Shown here piece by piece: positions 1 through 7,443 of a stretch of DNA of 55,733 bases. Origin of the DNA: Saprospiraceae bacterium. GTDB lineage: Bacteria > Bacteroidota > Bacteroidia > Chitinophagales > Saprospiraceae. Below the pieces are notes generated by a model. The model was not told where the DNA came from. It did not search any database and saw only the letters and a program-made list of their open reading frames with translations. The DNA lies in contig JAIPBE010000020.1 of the NCBI GenBank assembly GCA_021738725.1, positions 1 through 55,733 of the forward strand, in the 5' to 3' direction. Numbering within the stretch: position 1 is the stretch's first letter; every line of letters starts with the position of its first letter. A program made the translations under genes and the position numbers.

Positions 1-16
1 CGTTTTAGAATTAGAA

Positions 17-43
17 GTAGCTCCGATGTGATATCGGAGCTAC
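17..43. repeat. Perfect 11-bp stem hairpin
   Basis: Two 11-base arms, GTAGCTCCGAT and ATCGGAGCTAC, face each other across a 5-base loop. No T-run follows, so it is not a clear terminator. It could be the end of a gene lying left of the window or a stray repeat. The rest of positions 44-143 shows no gene and no TAnnTTTG promoter that I can find. Confidence 0.5.
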
Positions 44-143
44 ACGGGATAGATGGCTCAAAAGAGCACCTTCCTTGTAAGTGTTAAAGTTATGAGATAA
101 CCCTGAATATGCTAGGTTTTAAACACAGTACCTCAACTCATAA

Positions 144-200
144 CCTCATAACCTCCTCCACTCCGATGTATCTCAACTGTCACACTTACTTCAGTCTCCG
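144..200 (+). pseudogene. Broken upstream copy of the dnaE 5' end
   Basis: This stretch repeats the DNA around the start of the polymerase gene at 985-1049. From the ATG (166 here, 1015 there) 34 of 35 bases agree and encode the same first 12 residues, MYLNCHTYFSLR. After base 200 the similarity stops, and five bases later repeat unit A begins. Reading on from ATG 166 runs through the repeat and ends at 375, so only a short chimeric peptide could be made. The upstream part also matches (CTCATAACCTCCTC), with 8 extra bases in the downstream copy. I infer that this is the left half of a target duplicated when the nuclease element arrived. Confidence 0.85.
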
Positions 201-205
201 TTCGC

Positions 206-380
206 TAACCTCACCCCCAACCCCTCTCCTTTGGCAAGGAGAGGGGAGCTCAAAAGTCGAAATGATCAGTGAAACGAAAATATCTAAATCTGATAGAATG
301 GGCATTGACTCTATAAAGTCACCAAGCATGTGGACCCCCTCTCCTTCCCGAGGAAGGAGAGGGGGCGGGGGGTGAGGTTA
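206..380. repeat. 175-bp repeat unit A with terminal inverted repeats
   Basis: The unit starts TAACCTCACCCCC and ends GGGGGTGAGGTTA, so its ends are inverted repeats. Just inside each end is a strong hairpin: 221-246 (11-bp stem, loop TGGC) and 335-365 (14-bp stem, loop CGA). The core also holds a small inverted repeat, TGACT...AGTCA. Unit B at 804-978 has the same length and differs at only about four bases. Such C/T-rich hairpin repeats recur in Bacteroidota genomes as far as I recall; the exact pairing around a nuclease gene is what the sequence shows here. Confidence 0.9.
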
Positions 381-449
381 CCCGGGGTGATCAGACCAGA
401 TATCCGTGTGCAATTGAGAGAGGAATGTAGACCATACAATTAGCGATTA

Positions 450-806
450 ATGAATACACGTGATTTTAGCCGAGTGCTACGCAAAACGATGACCAGAGAA
501 GAGGCACTTCTTTGGCAACAGGTGCGGAACAGGCAATTGGACGGGTACAAATTCCGTCGGCAGCATCCCATCGAATATGTGGAAGAGAACGGCTGGCGAA
601 GCTCATTCATAGCTGACTTCTATTGTGCTGAAAAACGATTGATCATTGAGTTGGATGGCGCAGTACATGATGGCAGGGAGGATTACGATGAAATGCGAAC
701 TCACATGCTGATTCAATTGGGGTATCGTGTTTGCCGAATAAAAAATTCAATGTGCTGGGATATGCCAAGGGTTCTTGAGCTGATCCGGGGAGAACTGAAC
801 ATATAA
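450..806 (+). CDS. DUF559 (Vsr-like) endonuclease-domain protein
   Basis: This 118-residue protein matches the DUF559 family, small proteins with the Vsr/PD-(D/E)xK-type nuclease fold. Visible signature parts are the N-terminal segment RKTMTREEALLWQQVRNRQL, then GYKFRRQHPI, then the catalytic-type acidic block FIADFYCAEKRLIIELDG (about residues 54-71), and a C-terminal GYRVCRI strand. The length is normal for the family. The ATG at 450 fits the family N-terminus. The TAA stop (804-806) is made by the first bases of repeat unit B, so gene and repeat are joined exactly. The true DNA target of DUF559 proteins is not known to me. A role in cutting or moving the flanking units is inference. Confidence 0.85.
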   Translation: MNTRDFSRVLRKTMTREEALLWQQVRNRQLDGYKFRRQHPIEYVEENGWRSSFIADFYCAEKRLIIELDGAVHDGREDYDEMRTHMLIQLGYRVCRIKNSMCWDMPRVLELIRGELNI

Positions 807-978
807 CCTCCCCCCCGACCCCTCTCCTTTGGCAAGGAGAGGGGAGCTCAAAAGTCGAAATGATCAGTGAAACGAAAATATCTAAATCTGATAGAATGGG
901 CATTGACTCTATAAAGTCACCAAGCATGTGGCCCCCCTCTCCTTCCCGAGGAAGGAGAGGGGGCGGGGGGTGAGGTTA
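804..978. repeat. 175-bp repeat unit B with terminal inverted repeats
   Basis: This is the second copy of the unit at 206-380, same length and orientation. It differs near the left end (CCTCCCCCCCGACCC against CCTCACCCCCAACCC) and at one base near the right hairpin. Its hairpins lie at 819-844 and 933-963. Its first three bases are the stop codon of the DUF559 gene. It ends 36 bases before the dnaE start codon, so any dnaE transcript from further left must run through two very stable hairpins. Confidence 0.9.
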
Positions 979-1014
979 CAGCCCCCTCATAACCTCCTCA
1001 ACTCCTAATCTCCG

Positions 1015-3483
1015 ATGTATCTCAACTGTCACACCTACTTCAGTCTCCGCTACGGCATCCTGTCGCCAGCGGCATTGGTGGAGGCTGCAGTGGAGCGGGG
1101 GGTGACGACACTGGCGCTGACGGACATCAACAATACCTCCTGCACCTACGAGTTTGTAAGGCGATGCAGGGAGGCGGGCATCCGGCCGGTGCTGGGGCTG
1201 GAGTTTCGGCGGGAGGGGCAACTGTTGTATATCGGCCTGGCCCGCACGGATATCGGGTTTGCCCAGCTCTGCCAGTTTTTGAGCAACTGCTCCATCGACG
1301 GGCTGCCCCTGCCGGATACGCCACCCGAGATGCCAGATACCCACATCATCTATCCCACGGCTGTGCGATCACCCGACAAGCTGCGGGCCAACGAATACAT
1401 CGGCATCCGCCCCGAGTGGATCAATCACCTGTTTCGCTCCCCCTTGCGCCATTACCCCGACAAACTGGTGGCCTGGGCGCCGGTCACCTTCCTGGAGCGC
1501 GAGGGGCATCGCACCCACAAGCTGCTCCGCTGTATCGACCGCAACATCGTGATCGGTAAGCTCCGTCCCGAAGACCACGCTCCGGAAGGGGAGGTCTTCC
1601 ACACCCCGGAGGAGCTGGTGCAGGCCTATGCCAAATACCCGCAGCTGCTGACCCGTGCTGCCGACCTGCTGGCCGGCTGCGAGACAGAGATGACCAGCAC
1701 CTTCCGGCACAATCGCCAGACGTTTACGGGCAGTACCCGCGACGATCTTCAGCTCCTGCACAAGCTGACCCGCACCGGCCTGATCCGCCGCTACGGGAAA
1801 GGGCATGTGGCAGCCACTGATCGGGTCGAGCGCGAACTGAAGGTGATCGAGATGCAGCACTTCGCGCCTTACTTCTTGATTACCTGGGATATCATTCGCT
1901 ATGCTTCAAGTACTGGTTCACACCATGTCGGGCGTGGTTCAGGGGCCAACTCGATCGTCGCTTACTGCCTGGGGATCACGGATGTAGACCCCCTCGAGCT
2001 CGACCTTTACTTCGAGCGATTTATCAACCCCTACCGGACCTCGCCTCCGGACTTTGACATCGATTTCTCCTGGGATGAACGGGATGATGTCACCGACTAT
2101 ATCTTCAAGCGGTACGGGCGGGGGTACACGGCTCTGCTGGCCACTTACAACACCTTCAAGGGCAAGTCCATCGTCCGGGAGTTGGGCAAGGTGTTCGGGC
2201 TGCCCAAGGCGGATATCGACGCCATCGTCCACGAGCCGCTGGCCCGGGAGAAACATCATCCGTATGCGAAGCACATCTTCCATTTTGGCCGGCGCCTGGA
2301 GGATGTCCCCAACTACCTGTCCATCCACTCCGGCGGCATCCTGATCACCGAGCAGCCCCTGTACGGACACACCGCTCTGCAGATGATGCCCAAGGGGTTT
2401 CCGGTCACCCATTTCGACATGTACCACGCCGAGGATCTGGGGTTTCACAAGTACGATGTGTTGAGCCAGCGGGGATTGGGGCATATCAAGGAGGCCGTCG
2501 ATCTGGTGCGGGAGAATCAGGGCAAGGCCATCGATATCCATGACATCCCCCGGATCAAGAACGACGAGCAGGTGAAGACCCAGTTGCGTTCCGGGCGTTG
2601 CATCGGCTGTTTCTATATCGAGTCGCCGGCGATGCGGGGCTTGCTCACCAAGCTGGCCTGTGACAACTATGTCCATCTGGTGGCGGCCAGCTCCATCATT
2701 CGCCCGGGGGTAGCCAAGTCGGGGATGATGAGGGAGTATATCCAGCGCTTTCACCACCCCAACGACTTCGAGTATATCCATCCGGTGTTCCGCGAACATC
2801 TGGGGGAGACCTTCGGGGTGATGGTCTACCAGGAGGATGTGATGAAGATCGTGCATCACTTTGCGGGGCTGGACCTCGACGAGAGCGATGTATTGCGGCG
2901 GATCATGACGGGCAAGAAGAAGTCGTCCGACACCTTCGAGCGGCTGCAACGCAAGTATTACGAGAATTGCCAGGAGCGGGGGTATACCCGGGAGCTGGCG
3001 GAGGAGGTGTGGCGGCAGGTGGCCAGTTTCAGCGGCTATTCCTTCTGCAAGGCCCACTCGGCCAGCTATGCGGTGGAGTCCTTCCAGAGCCTCTATCTGA
3101 AGACCTACTATCCCCTGGAATTCATGGTGGGGGTGATCAACAACTTCGGGGGGTTCTACAGCACAGAGGTCTATGTGCATGAGGCGCGGATGCAGGGGGC
3201 GAGCATTCATCCGCCCTGTGTGAATCGGAGCCACTGGCTGACCCATATCTACGGGACGGAGGTCTATCTGGGGTTTGTGCACCTGCAGGGGATGGAGCGT
3301 CAGGCGGGGATGGCTCTGATCGAGGAACGAAAGGCCCATGGCCCGTATCGTAGTCTGGGCGACTTTAACAGTCGGGTGGAGGTGACACCCGAGCAGCTGG
3401 ACATCCTTATCCGCATCGGGGCCTTCCGTTTTACGGGGATGAACAAGTACGAGCTGATGTGGGAGAAGGCGCGGGTGGGGTAG
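1015..3483 (+). CDS. dnaE: DNA polymerase III alpha-type (short DnaE), N-terminal part of a split gene
   Basis: This is a C-family DNA polymerase. An N-terminal PHP-like domain begins MYLNCHTYFSLRYG, with Asn where one metal-binding His often stands. The motif GRGSGANS (about residue 305) and the catalytic PPDFDIDFSW (about 345-353) follow, then fingers and a helix-hairpin-helix region ending near residue 815. The reading frame stops at TAG after ELMWEKARVG. The short DnaE common in Bacteroidota is, from memory, about 950-1000 residues and continues into a C-terminal OB-like domain. That domain is encoded 3.4 kb downstream (about 6903-7367), so the gene is interrupted rather than simply short. 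GC content is visibly higher than in the neighbours, as in the C-terminal piece. This polymerase class is usually linked to repair or translesion synthesis rather than main replication. Whether the truncated protein works is unknown; the catalytic core looks whole. Confidence 0.9.
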   Translation: MYLNCHTYFSLRYGILSPAALVEAAVERGVTTLALTDINNTSCTYEFVRRCREAGIRPVLGLEFRREGQLLYIGLARTDIGFAQLCQFLSNCSIDGLPLPDTPPEMPDTHIIYPTAVRSPDKLRANEYIGIRPEWINHLFRSPLRHYPDKLVAWAPVTFLEREGHRTHKLLRCIDRNIVIGKLRPEDHAPEGEVFHTPEELVQAYAKYPQLLTRAADLLAGCETEMTSTFRHNRQTFTGSTRDDLQLLHKLTRTGLIRRYGKGHVAATDRVERELKVIEMQHFAPYFLITWDIIRYASSTGSHHVGRGSGANSIVAYCLGITDVDPLELDLYFERFINPYRTSPPDFDIDFSWDERDDVTDYIFKRYGRGYTALLATYNTFKGKSIVRELGKVFGLPKADIDAIVHEPLAREKHHPYAKHIFHFGRRLEDVPNYLSIHSGGILITEQPLYGHTALQMMPKGFPVTHFDMYHAEDLGFHKYDVLSQRGLGHIKEAVDLVRENQGKAIDIHDIPRIKNDEQVKTQLRSGRCIGCFYIESPAMRGLLTKLACDNYVHLVAASSIIRPGVAKSGMMREYIQRFHHPNDFEYIHPVFREHLGETFGVMVYQEDVMKIVHHFAGLDLDESDVLRRIMTGKKKSSDTFERLQRKYYENCQERGYTRELAEEVWRQVASFSGYSFCKAHSASYAVESFQSLYLKTYYPLEFMVGVINNFGGFYSTEVYVHEARMQGASIHPPCVNRSHWLTHIYGTEVYLGFVHLQGMERQAGMALIEERKAHGPYRSLGDFNSRVEVTPEQLDILIRIGAFRFTGMNKYELMWEKARVG

Positions 3484-3501
3484 GTAATGGAATAGGAGGC
3501 T

Positions 3502-4710
3502 TTAATAGAGGAACCCGAACATCCAAAGGGGAATTTTTTGGCCCACTCCGTACTCGATATCATCTGCTGCGATAAATGCGTTTTTCAGTTTGGCTATCTG
3601 CCTGTACGTCTTGTGTTTTCCGCCGATCTCAAAGGTGTATTTGTCGTCAACGTTGAAGTCCCCTTTTTCAGCATAGGTCAGCGTGTGAGCATCGTTCAGT
3701 TGATTGATGAAAAACGTTTCGCGGGTGGAGCCGAGATTCACGTTTTGTGGCGCCAGGGCATAAAGGAGGTTGGCATTTTCAAGGTAAATTTTATCCGGTT
3801 TTTGCAGCCGGGTTATCCCCTTGCTTTGTTTGAATAGATTCAGGGTCAACTGCGCTTCACTCAAGTAGTGGAGGTAGGTCGCCAGGGTATTGCGCTCGAT
3901 ATGCATTCGTTCAGCCAGTTTGCTCACATTGGGTGTAAAGGGAACCAATTCCGCTATGATCTGTAACAATTGTTTCAGCTTCGGGATATTTGCAATGTCA
4001 GTGCCTCGCAACTGGGGAAGTTCTACATCCAGGATAAACCGGACGACCTCCTCTATACGCGAGTGGTAATGGACATGGTCTTCCAGAAAAAACGGATAAT
4101 ACCCGGCGCTCAGATAATCAGCAAAATATTGAAGGGGTCGAATTTTCCCGACTATTTCCCGGCTGATCTCTTCAGGGTTCTGCAGGATTTGGTCGAGGCT
4201 GTATGCTGTAAAATCGGTTCCAAGGGTCACGTTGAGAAACTCCCGAAATGAAAGTCCCTGGATGCGATAGGATAGTGCCCGCCTGCTCAGATCGGCTCGT
4301 GCATTCAGCATCTCCAGCATCGATGATCCGGTGAAGACGATCTGTAGCCCGGGGTGATCATCGTAGATGTTTTTGATGGTCTGCGACCAATGCGGGTACT
4401 TGTGCACCTCATCCAGATACAGATACCGCCCCCCCCGCTTCGCAAACCATTCCACCAACTCCCGCAGATCATTGGTTGTAAACCACATGTCATCCAGGTT
4501 CAGATACAGACGCTTTGATGGTGTAGATGTGTGTAGCTGTAAATGCTGTAGCAGCAGCGTCGTCTTGCCCACACCACGCGCTCCACGTATGCCGATCAAC
4601 CGGTTGTTCCACGCGATCTTGTCCATCAGACTGCGTTGGAATGTTGTACTCACAGCAGCGATCTTTCGTTCAGATTTTTCCAGGATATAATCCATAACTG
4701 AGCTTTGCAT
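3502..4710 (-). CDS. AAA+ ATPase of the AAA_14/DUF4143 type
   Basis: This 402-residue protein has a Walker A motif GARGVGKTT (about 43-51), a Walker B strand RYLYLDEVHKY (about 95-105) and the sensor-like IVFTGSS (about 124-130). The C-terminal half has a winged-helix-like segment (VSKLAERMHIERNTLATYLH) and ends in a DUF4143-like domain. These stand-alone ATPases occur in many copies in Bacteroidota and their cellular role is not established; there is no membrane segment. The gene runs against dnaE and ends 18 bases after the dnaE stop, inside the segment that separates the two polymerase parts. Met1 is preferred because a TATTTTTG promoter box lies 4 bases upstream; Met6 is an alternative. 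Confidence 0.8.
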   Translation of the reverse strand: MQSSVMDYILEKSERKIAAVSTTFQRSLMDKIAWNNRLIGIRGARGVGKTTLLLQHLQLHTSTPSKRLYLNLDDMWFTTNDLRELVEWFAKRGGRYLYLDEVHKYPHWSQTIKNIYDDHPGLQIVFTGSSMLEMLNARADLSRRALSYRIQGLSFREFLNVTLGTDFTAYSLDQILQNPEEISREIVGKIRPLQYFADYLSAGYYPFFLEDHVHYHSRIEEVVRFILDVELPQLRGTDIANIPKLKQLLQIIAELVPFTPNVSKLAERMHIERNTLATYLHYLSEAQLTLNLFKQSKGITRLQKPDKIYLENANLLYALAPQNVNLGSTRETFFINQLNDAHTLTYAEKGDFNVDDKYTFEIGGKHKTYRQIAKLKNAFIAADDIEYGVGQKIPLWMFGFLY

Positions 4711-4782
4711 AAAGCAAAAATATGCATTATTGCTCTATGTGTAAAGCAATAATTGATAATAAATGCTCAATGAACAAAGCAA
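4711..4782 (-). promoter_or_regulatory. Promoter region of the ATPase gene with three AAAGCAA boxes
   Basis: On the minus strand TATTTTTG (complement of 4715-4722) fits the Bacteroidota -7 box TAnnTTTG and ends 4 bases before the ATG. AAAGCAA (TTGCTTT on the coding strand) occurs at 4711-4717, 4743-4749 and 4776-4782, spaced 32 and 33 bases, close to three helical turns. The sites could be operator sites, but three copies of a 7-mer in AT-rich DNA could also be chance. The remaining bases to 4987 show no gene. Confidence 0.4.
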
Positions 4783-4987
4783 AATGGCGTAATGTGGCAA
4801 TTCGTCTGCTTCTTTCGAGTGTCAATCCCATTCCTTGCAAATCCGATTGTCTCATCTGCGGGTACAATTGGTACAGATCTGACGGCGAAACAGGAAACCG
4901 TTTCAGCGGTTTTCCATCACGGATGATCTGATCAGGGAACGATCCTCCAGGTGCTAGAATAAAGCATAGAATCCAGCCCATAGTCCG

Positions 4988-4995
4988 TACCTTTG
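4988..4995 (+). promoter_or_regulatory. TAnnTTTG promoter box of the DEAD-box helicase gene
   Basis: TACCTTTG fits the Bacteroidota -7 consensus exactly and lies 4 bases before the ATG at 5000, implying a very short or absent 5' leader. I find no good TTTG box about 20 bases further upstream. Confidence 0.45.
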
Positions 4996-4999
4996 CGCC

Positions 5000-6349
5000 A
5001 TGAAATTTACCGAATTCGGCCTGGACGACAATCTGTTGGAAGCCATTGGCTATATGGGCTTTGAAGAAGCCACCCCCATCCAGGATCAGGCCATTCCCAA
5101 AGTACTTGCCGGTCACGACCTGATTGCCTGTGCCCAGACCGGGACGGGCAAAACAGCCGCTTTTCTGCTGCCGGTCTTGCACAAGCTCGCCCAGATCAAG
5201 GAAGAATATGTCAAATGTTTGATCCTCGTGCCGACCCGCGAACTGGCCATCCAGATCGACCAGCAGGTGCAGGGACTGGGCTATTTCTCCGGACTGAGCA
5301 CCCTGCTCCTCTATGGCGGAAGTGATGGCTCCGACTGGGCCACGCAAAAGCGTGCCCTGCAAGGCGGCGCCGATATCGTAGTGGCTACTCCCGGTAAGCT
5401 GATCTCCCACCTGAACATGGGCTATGTCAAGTTTGACCGCCTGGAATTCCTGGTGCTGGATGAGGCCGACCGGATGCTGGACATCGGGTTTTATGATGAT
5501 ATCGTCAAGATCATCTCCCATATGCCCAAGCAGCGGCAATCCCTGCTCTTCAGTGCAACCATGCCTCCCAAGATCCGGGAGCTGGCCGGACTGATCCTCA
5601 ACAATCCGGATGAGATCAGTATCTCCATCTCCAAGCCCGCCGAAGGGGTGCTGCAGGTGGCCTATCTCGCTTACGAAGAGCAGAAGATCCGTCTGGTGAC
5701 CAACTTGTTGGCGGACAAACCCAATTACAAGAGTATCCTGGTCTTTACCTCCACGAAACGAAAGGTGAACGAGATCGCCCGAGCCCTCAATCGCAAGGGG
5801 ATTCCCTGCGACGGGATCTCTTCCGATCTGGAGCAGAAGGAACGGGAAGAGGTGTTGTCGAATTTCAAATCCAAGAAGACCCGTATCCTGGTGGCGACCG
5901 ATGTGTTGAGCCGTGGGATCGATATCAAGGATATCAATCTGGTCATCAACTTTGATGTGCCGGGTGATGCGGAGGACTACGTGCACCGCATCGGGCGGAC
6001 GGCGCGTGCGGATACGACGGGGGTGGCGATCACCTTCATCACTCCGGATGATATGCGCAAGTTTGCCCGGATCGAGCAATTGATCGAGCGGGTGATCGTC
6101 AAGAGCCCCCTGCCTGATGAGCTCGGTGAGGCACCGGTGTGGAATCCGAATTCCTCCGGTGGCGGACGCGGGGGAGGTCGCAGTGGGGGAGGTCGTTCTG
6201 GAGGTGGCAGTCGCGGCGGTGGCCGTGGCGGAGGAAGTCGCAGTGGCGGTGGTCGCTCTGGTGGATCCGGCCGTTCTGGTGGTGGTCGTTCCGGCGGTGG
6301 AGGCGGTACTCCCCGTGGGGGAGGCGGTCGTAGCGGAAGCAACCGGTAA
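5000..6349 (+). CDS. DEAD-box ATP-dependent RNA helicase (RhlE-like)
   Basis: All core motifs are visible: a Q motif (FTEFGLDDNLLEAIGYMGFE, then TPIQDQAI), motif I AQTGTGKT (about 45-52), PTRELA, TPGKL, DEAD (about 153-156), SAT (about 184-186) and HRIGRTAR (about 328-335). From about residue 385 the tail is Gly/Arg/Ser-rich with repeated RSGGG and RGGG, a disordered RNA-binding type tail seen in many Bacteroidota helicases. The enzyme would unwind RNA duplexes in ribosome assembly or RNA decay, in the cytoplasm. It lies between the two parts of the polymerase gene. It is intact and has its own promoter-like box, so it may be a housekeeping gene moved here by the rearrangement. The low-complexity tail gives long open frames on other strands that are not genes. 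Confidence 0.9.
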   Translation: MKFTEFGLDDNLLEAIGYMGFEEATPIQDQAIPKVLAGHDLIACAQTGTGKTAAFLLPVLHKLAQIKEEYVKCLILVPTRELAIQIDQQVQGLGYFSGLSTLLLYGGSDGSDWATQKRALQGGADIVVATPGKLISHLNMGYVKFDRLEFLVLDEADRMLDIGFYDDIVKIISHMPKQRQSLLFSATMPPKIRELAGLILNNPDEISISISKPAEGVLQVAYLAYEEQKIRLVTNLLADKPNYKSILVFTSTKRKVNEIARALNRKGIPCDGISSDLEQKEREEVLSNFKSKKTRILVATDVLSRGIDIKDINLVINFDVPGDAEDYVHRIGRTARADTTGVAITFITPDDMRKFARIEQLIERVIVKSPLPDELGEAPVWNPNSSGGGRGGGRSGGGRSGGGSRGGGRGGGSRSGGGRSGGSGRSGGGRSGGGGGTPRGGGGRSGSNR

Positions 6350-6902
6350 GTATTTATTGTTTAGAAAATATCTTGTGAGTATTTGAAATACCTTTTGCAA
6401 TGCATTTGGTATTCATTTATTCTGAATATCGTCGCCGAACAGCTCGCCACAATACGGAGAGGACCGTTCCGAAGGAGCGCATTTTTCTGTGGATGAGCGA
6501 AGAAGAAAATTTAGCAGTTTCTGGAAATTGTCACAGCTTCTGGTTTGTTGTTGGCAACCACAGAAAACCAGCGCAGGTCTTCGGAGTTTTCTGCTTCCAA
6601 TCAAAATAGCGATTAAGTGAAGGTTTTATCTTTAGGGAGCGAGCCTTTCGGCGACAAGCGCTTTTGGGCACTTTTGGCGCTACAAAAGTGCCTAGCTCCG
6701 CCGGTCCGCCAGCTGGCGGAAGGCGGGCCAAGCATGAAATTCTTATGTGAAGACATCATATAAGAACCCCAGGATTGGACTCCTGCATCTTATTCCCAAT
6801 TTAGACTTTGTAGAAATATCCCGGAGCCAGCAAAAAATAGAACAAATTGTTTTATTTTTGTCTCATCGCACAGGGAAAGAGCGGTCGTATCATCGTGAAC
6901 CC
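6350..6902. other. Repeat-rich non-coding stretch before the polymerase C-terminal part
   Basis: No recognisable gene lies between the helicase stop and the start of polymerase homology near 6903. The stretch holds a 10-bp stem hairpin at 6667-6692 and a 16-bp perfect palindrome at 6705-6720. It also has a weak inverted repeat (AATACC...GGTATT) about 40-70 bases after the helicase stop. An open frame beginning at GTG 6747 joins the downstream polymerase fragment, but its first 50 or so codons do not resemble the polymerase. Confidence 0.6.
6667..6720. repeat. Interspersed hairpin/palindrome pair
   Basis: GGCACTTTTG and CAAAAGTGCC form a perfect 10-bp stem (6667-6692). Twelve bases on is the 16-bp perfect palindrome TCCGCCAGCTGGCGGA (6705-6720), flanked by further CCGCC and GGCGG. 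Palindromes of this sort are scattered in Bacteroidota genomes. The pair sits near the right edge of the DNA that interrupts the polymerase gene and could mark a rearrangement point. Confidence 0.6.
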
Positions 6903-7367
6903 ATGCGTGAAGGATTTGGCACATTGACCTTATTTGAGGACGAGCCGGCAGAGTATGTCATCCCGACGTTGCAGGAGGGCATCTATGATCAGGCGTTCGA
7001 CGAGATCGAGCTGTTGGGCTTTCCCCTCTGCTCGCCATTCGACCTGTTGCAGGCGACGCCCCTGGGGCTGACCCTGGCCCGGGAGATGATCGGTCGGGCC
7101 GGAGGGACCGTCAAAATGCTGGGCTATTATGTGGCGCGCAAGCATGTGACCACGGTGCGGAAAGAGCATATGAACTTTGGCACCTGGCTGGATCGGGAAG
7201 GGTTGTTCTTCGACTCGACCCATTTCCCACCATCTCTGGCCCAGTATCCTTTCCGGGGTAAGGGCATCTACCTGATGACCGGCAAGGTGGTGCTCGATTT
7301 CGGTTTCCCTATGCTCGAAGTGGATGTGATGGAGAAGCTGCCCATGGTAAAGGATGAGCGATATTGA
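6747..7367 (+). CDS. C-terminal part of the split dnaE-type polymerase
   Basis: From about residue 52 (ATG at 6903) the protein reads like the end of the short Bacteroidota DnaE: TLTLFEDEPAEYVIP, AFDEIELLGFPLCSPFDLL, then an OB-like domain with KHVTTVRKEHMNFGTWLDRE and STHFPPSLAQYPF, ending EVDVMEKLPM. Added to the 822 residues at 1015-3483 this gives about 976 residues, close to the usual full length, so little was lost. The break lies in the poorly conserved linker before the C-terminal domain. The first about 50 codons from GTG 6747 do not look like DnaE. Whether this piece is translated as a separate subunit (from GTG 6747 or ATG 6903) or is dead cannot be told from the sequence. Confidence 0.8.
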   Translation: MKTSYKNPRIGLLHLIPNLDFVEISRSQQKIEQIVLFLSHRTGKERSYHREPMREGFGTLTLFEDEPAEYVIPTLQEGIYDQAFDEIELLGFPLCSPFDLLQATPLGLTLAREMIGRAGGTVKMLGYYVARKHVTTVRKEHMNFGTWLDREGLFFDSTHFPPSLAQYPFRGKGIYLMTGKVVLDFGFPMLEVDVMEKLPMVKDERY

Positions 7368-7443
7368 ACATTGCGGCATAGAGTTAGCAGAAAAGGATGT
7401 TTATTGCTGAGCGGAGTAAGCAAACAGATCAACGGATTCGAAC

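Larger units (their letters stand above)
206..978 (+). mobile_element. Putative nuclease mini-element: repeat A, DUF559 gene, repeat B
   Basis: A 773-bp block is bounded on both sides by near-identical 175-bp units in direct orientation. It contains one gene, a DUF559 nuclease. It lies between two copies of the dnaE start region (144-200 and 985-1049), and the downstream copy leads into the open reading frame. No transposase is present, and there is no short target duplication of the usual transposon kind. The duplicated target is instead about 57-65 bp, with 5-6 unrelated bases between it and each end. I infer a mobile or once-mobile unit; the mechanism is unknown. Confidence 0.65.

Noticed and set aside
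109-375. An 88-residue frame covering the broken polymerase start and repeat A
   Set aside because: It is a chimera of 12 polymerase codons and the repeat; treated as a remnant rather than a gene.
976-1344. Minus-strand frames over the polymerase start and repeat B
   Set aside because: They merely read the repeat and PHP domain backward.
1939-3339. 466-residue open frame opposite the polymerase gene
   Set aside because: Antisense shadow of a GC-rich coding region; no recognisable domain, and the plus strand has clear polymerase motifs.
4727-6400. 557-residue open frame opposite the DEAD-box gene
   Set aside because: It is the mirror of the helicase gene, with Thr/Ala/Ser runs made by its Gly/Arg-rich tail and no domain of its own.
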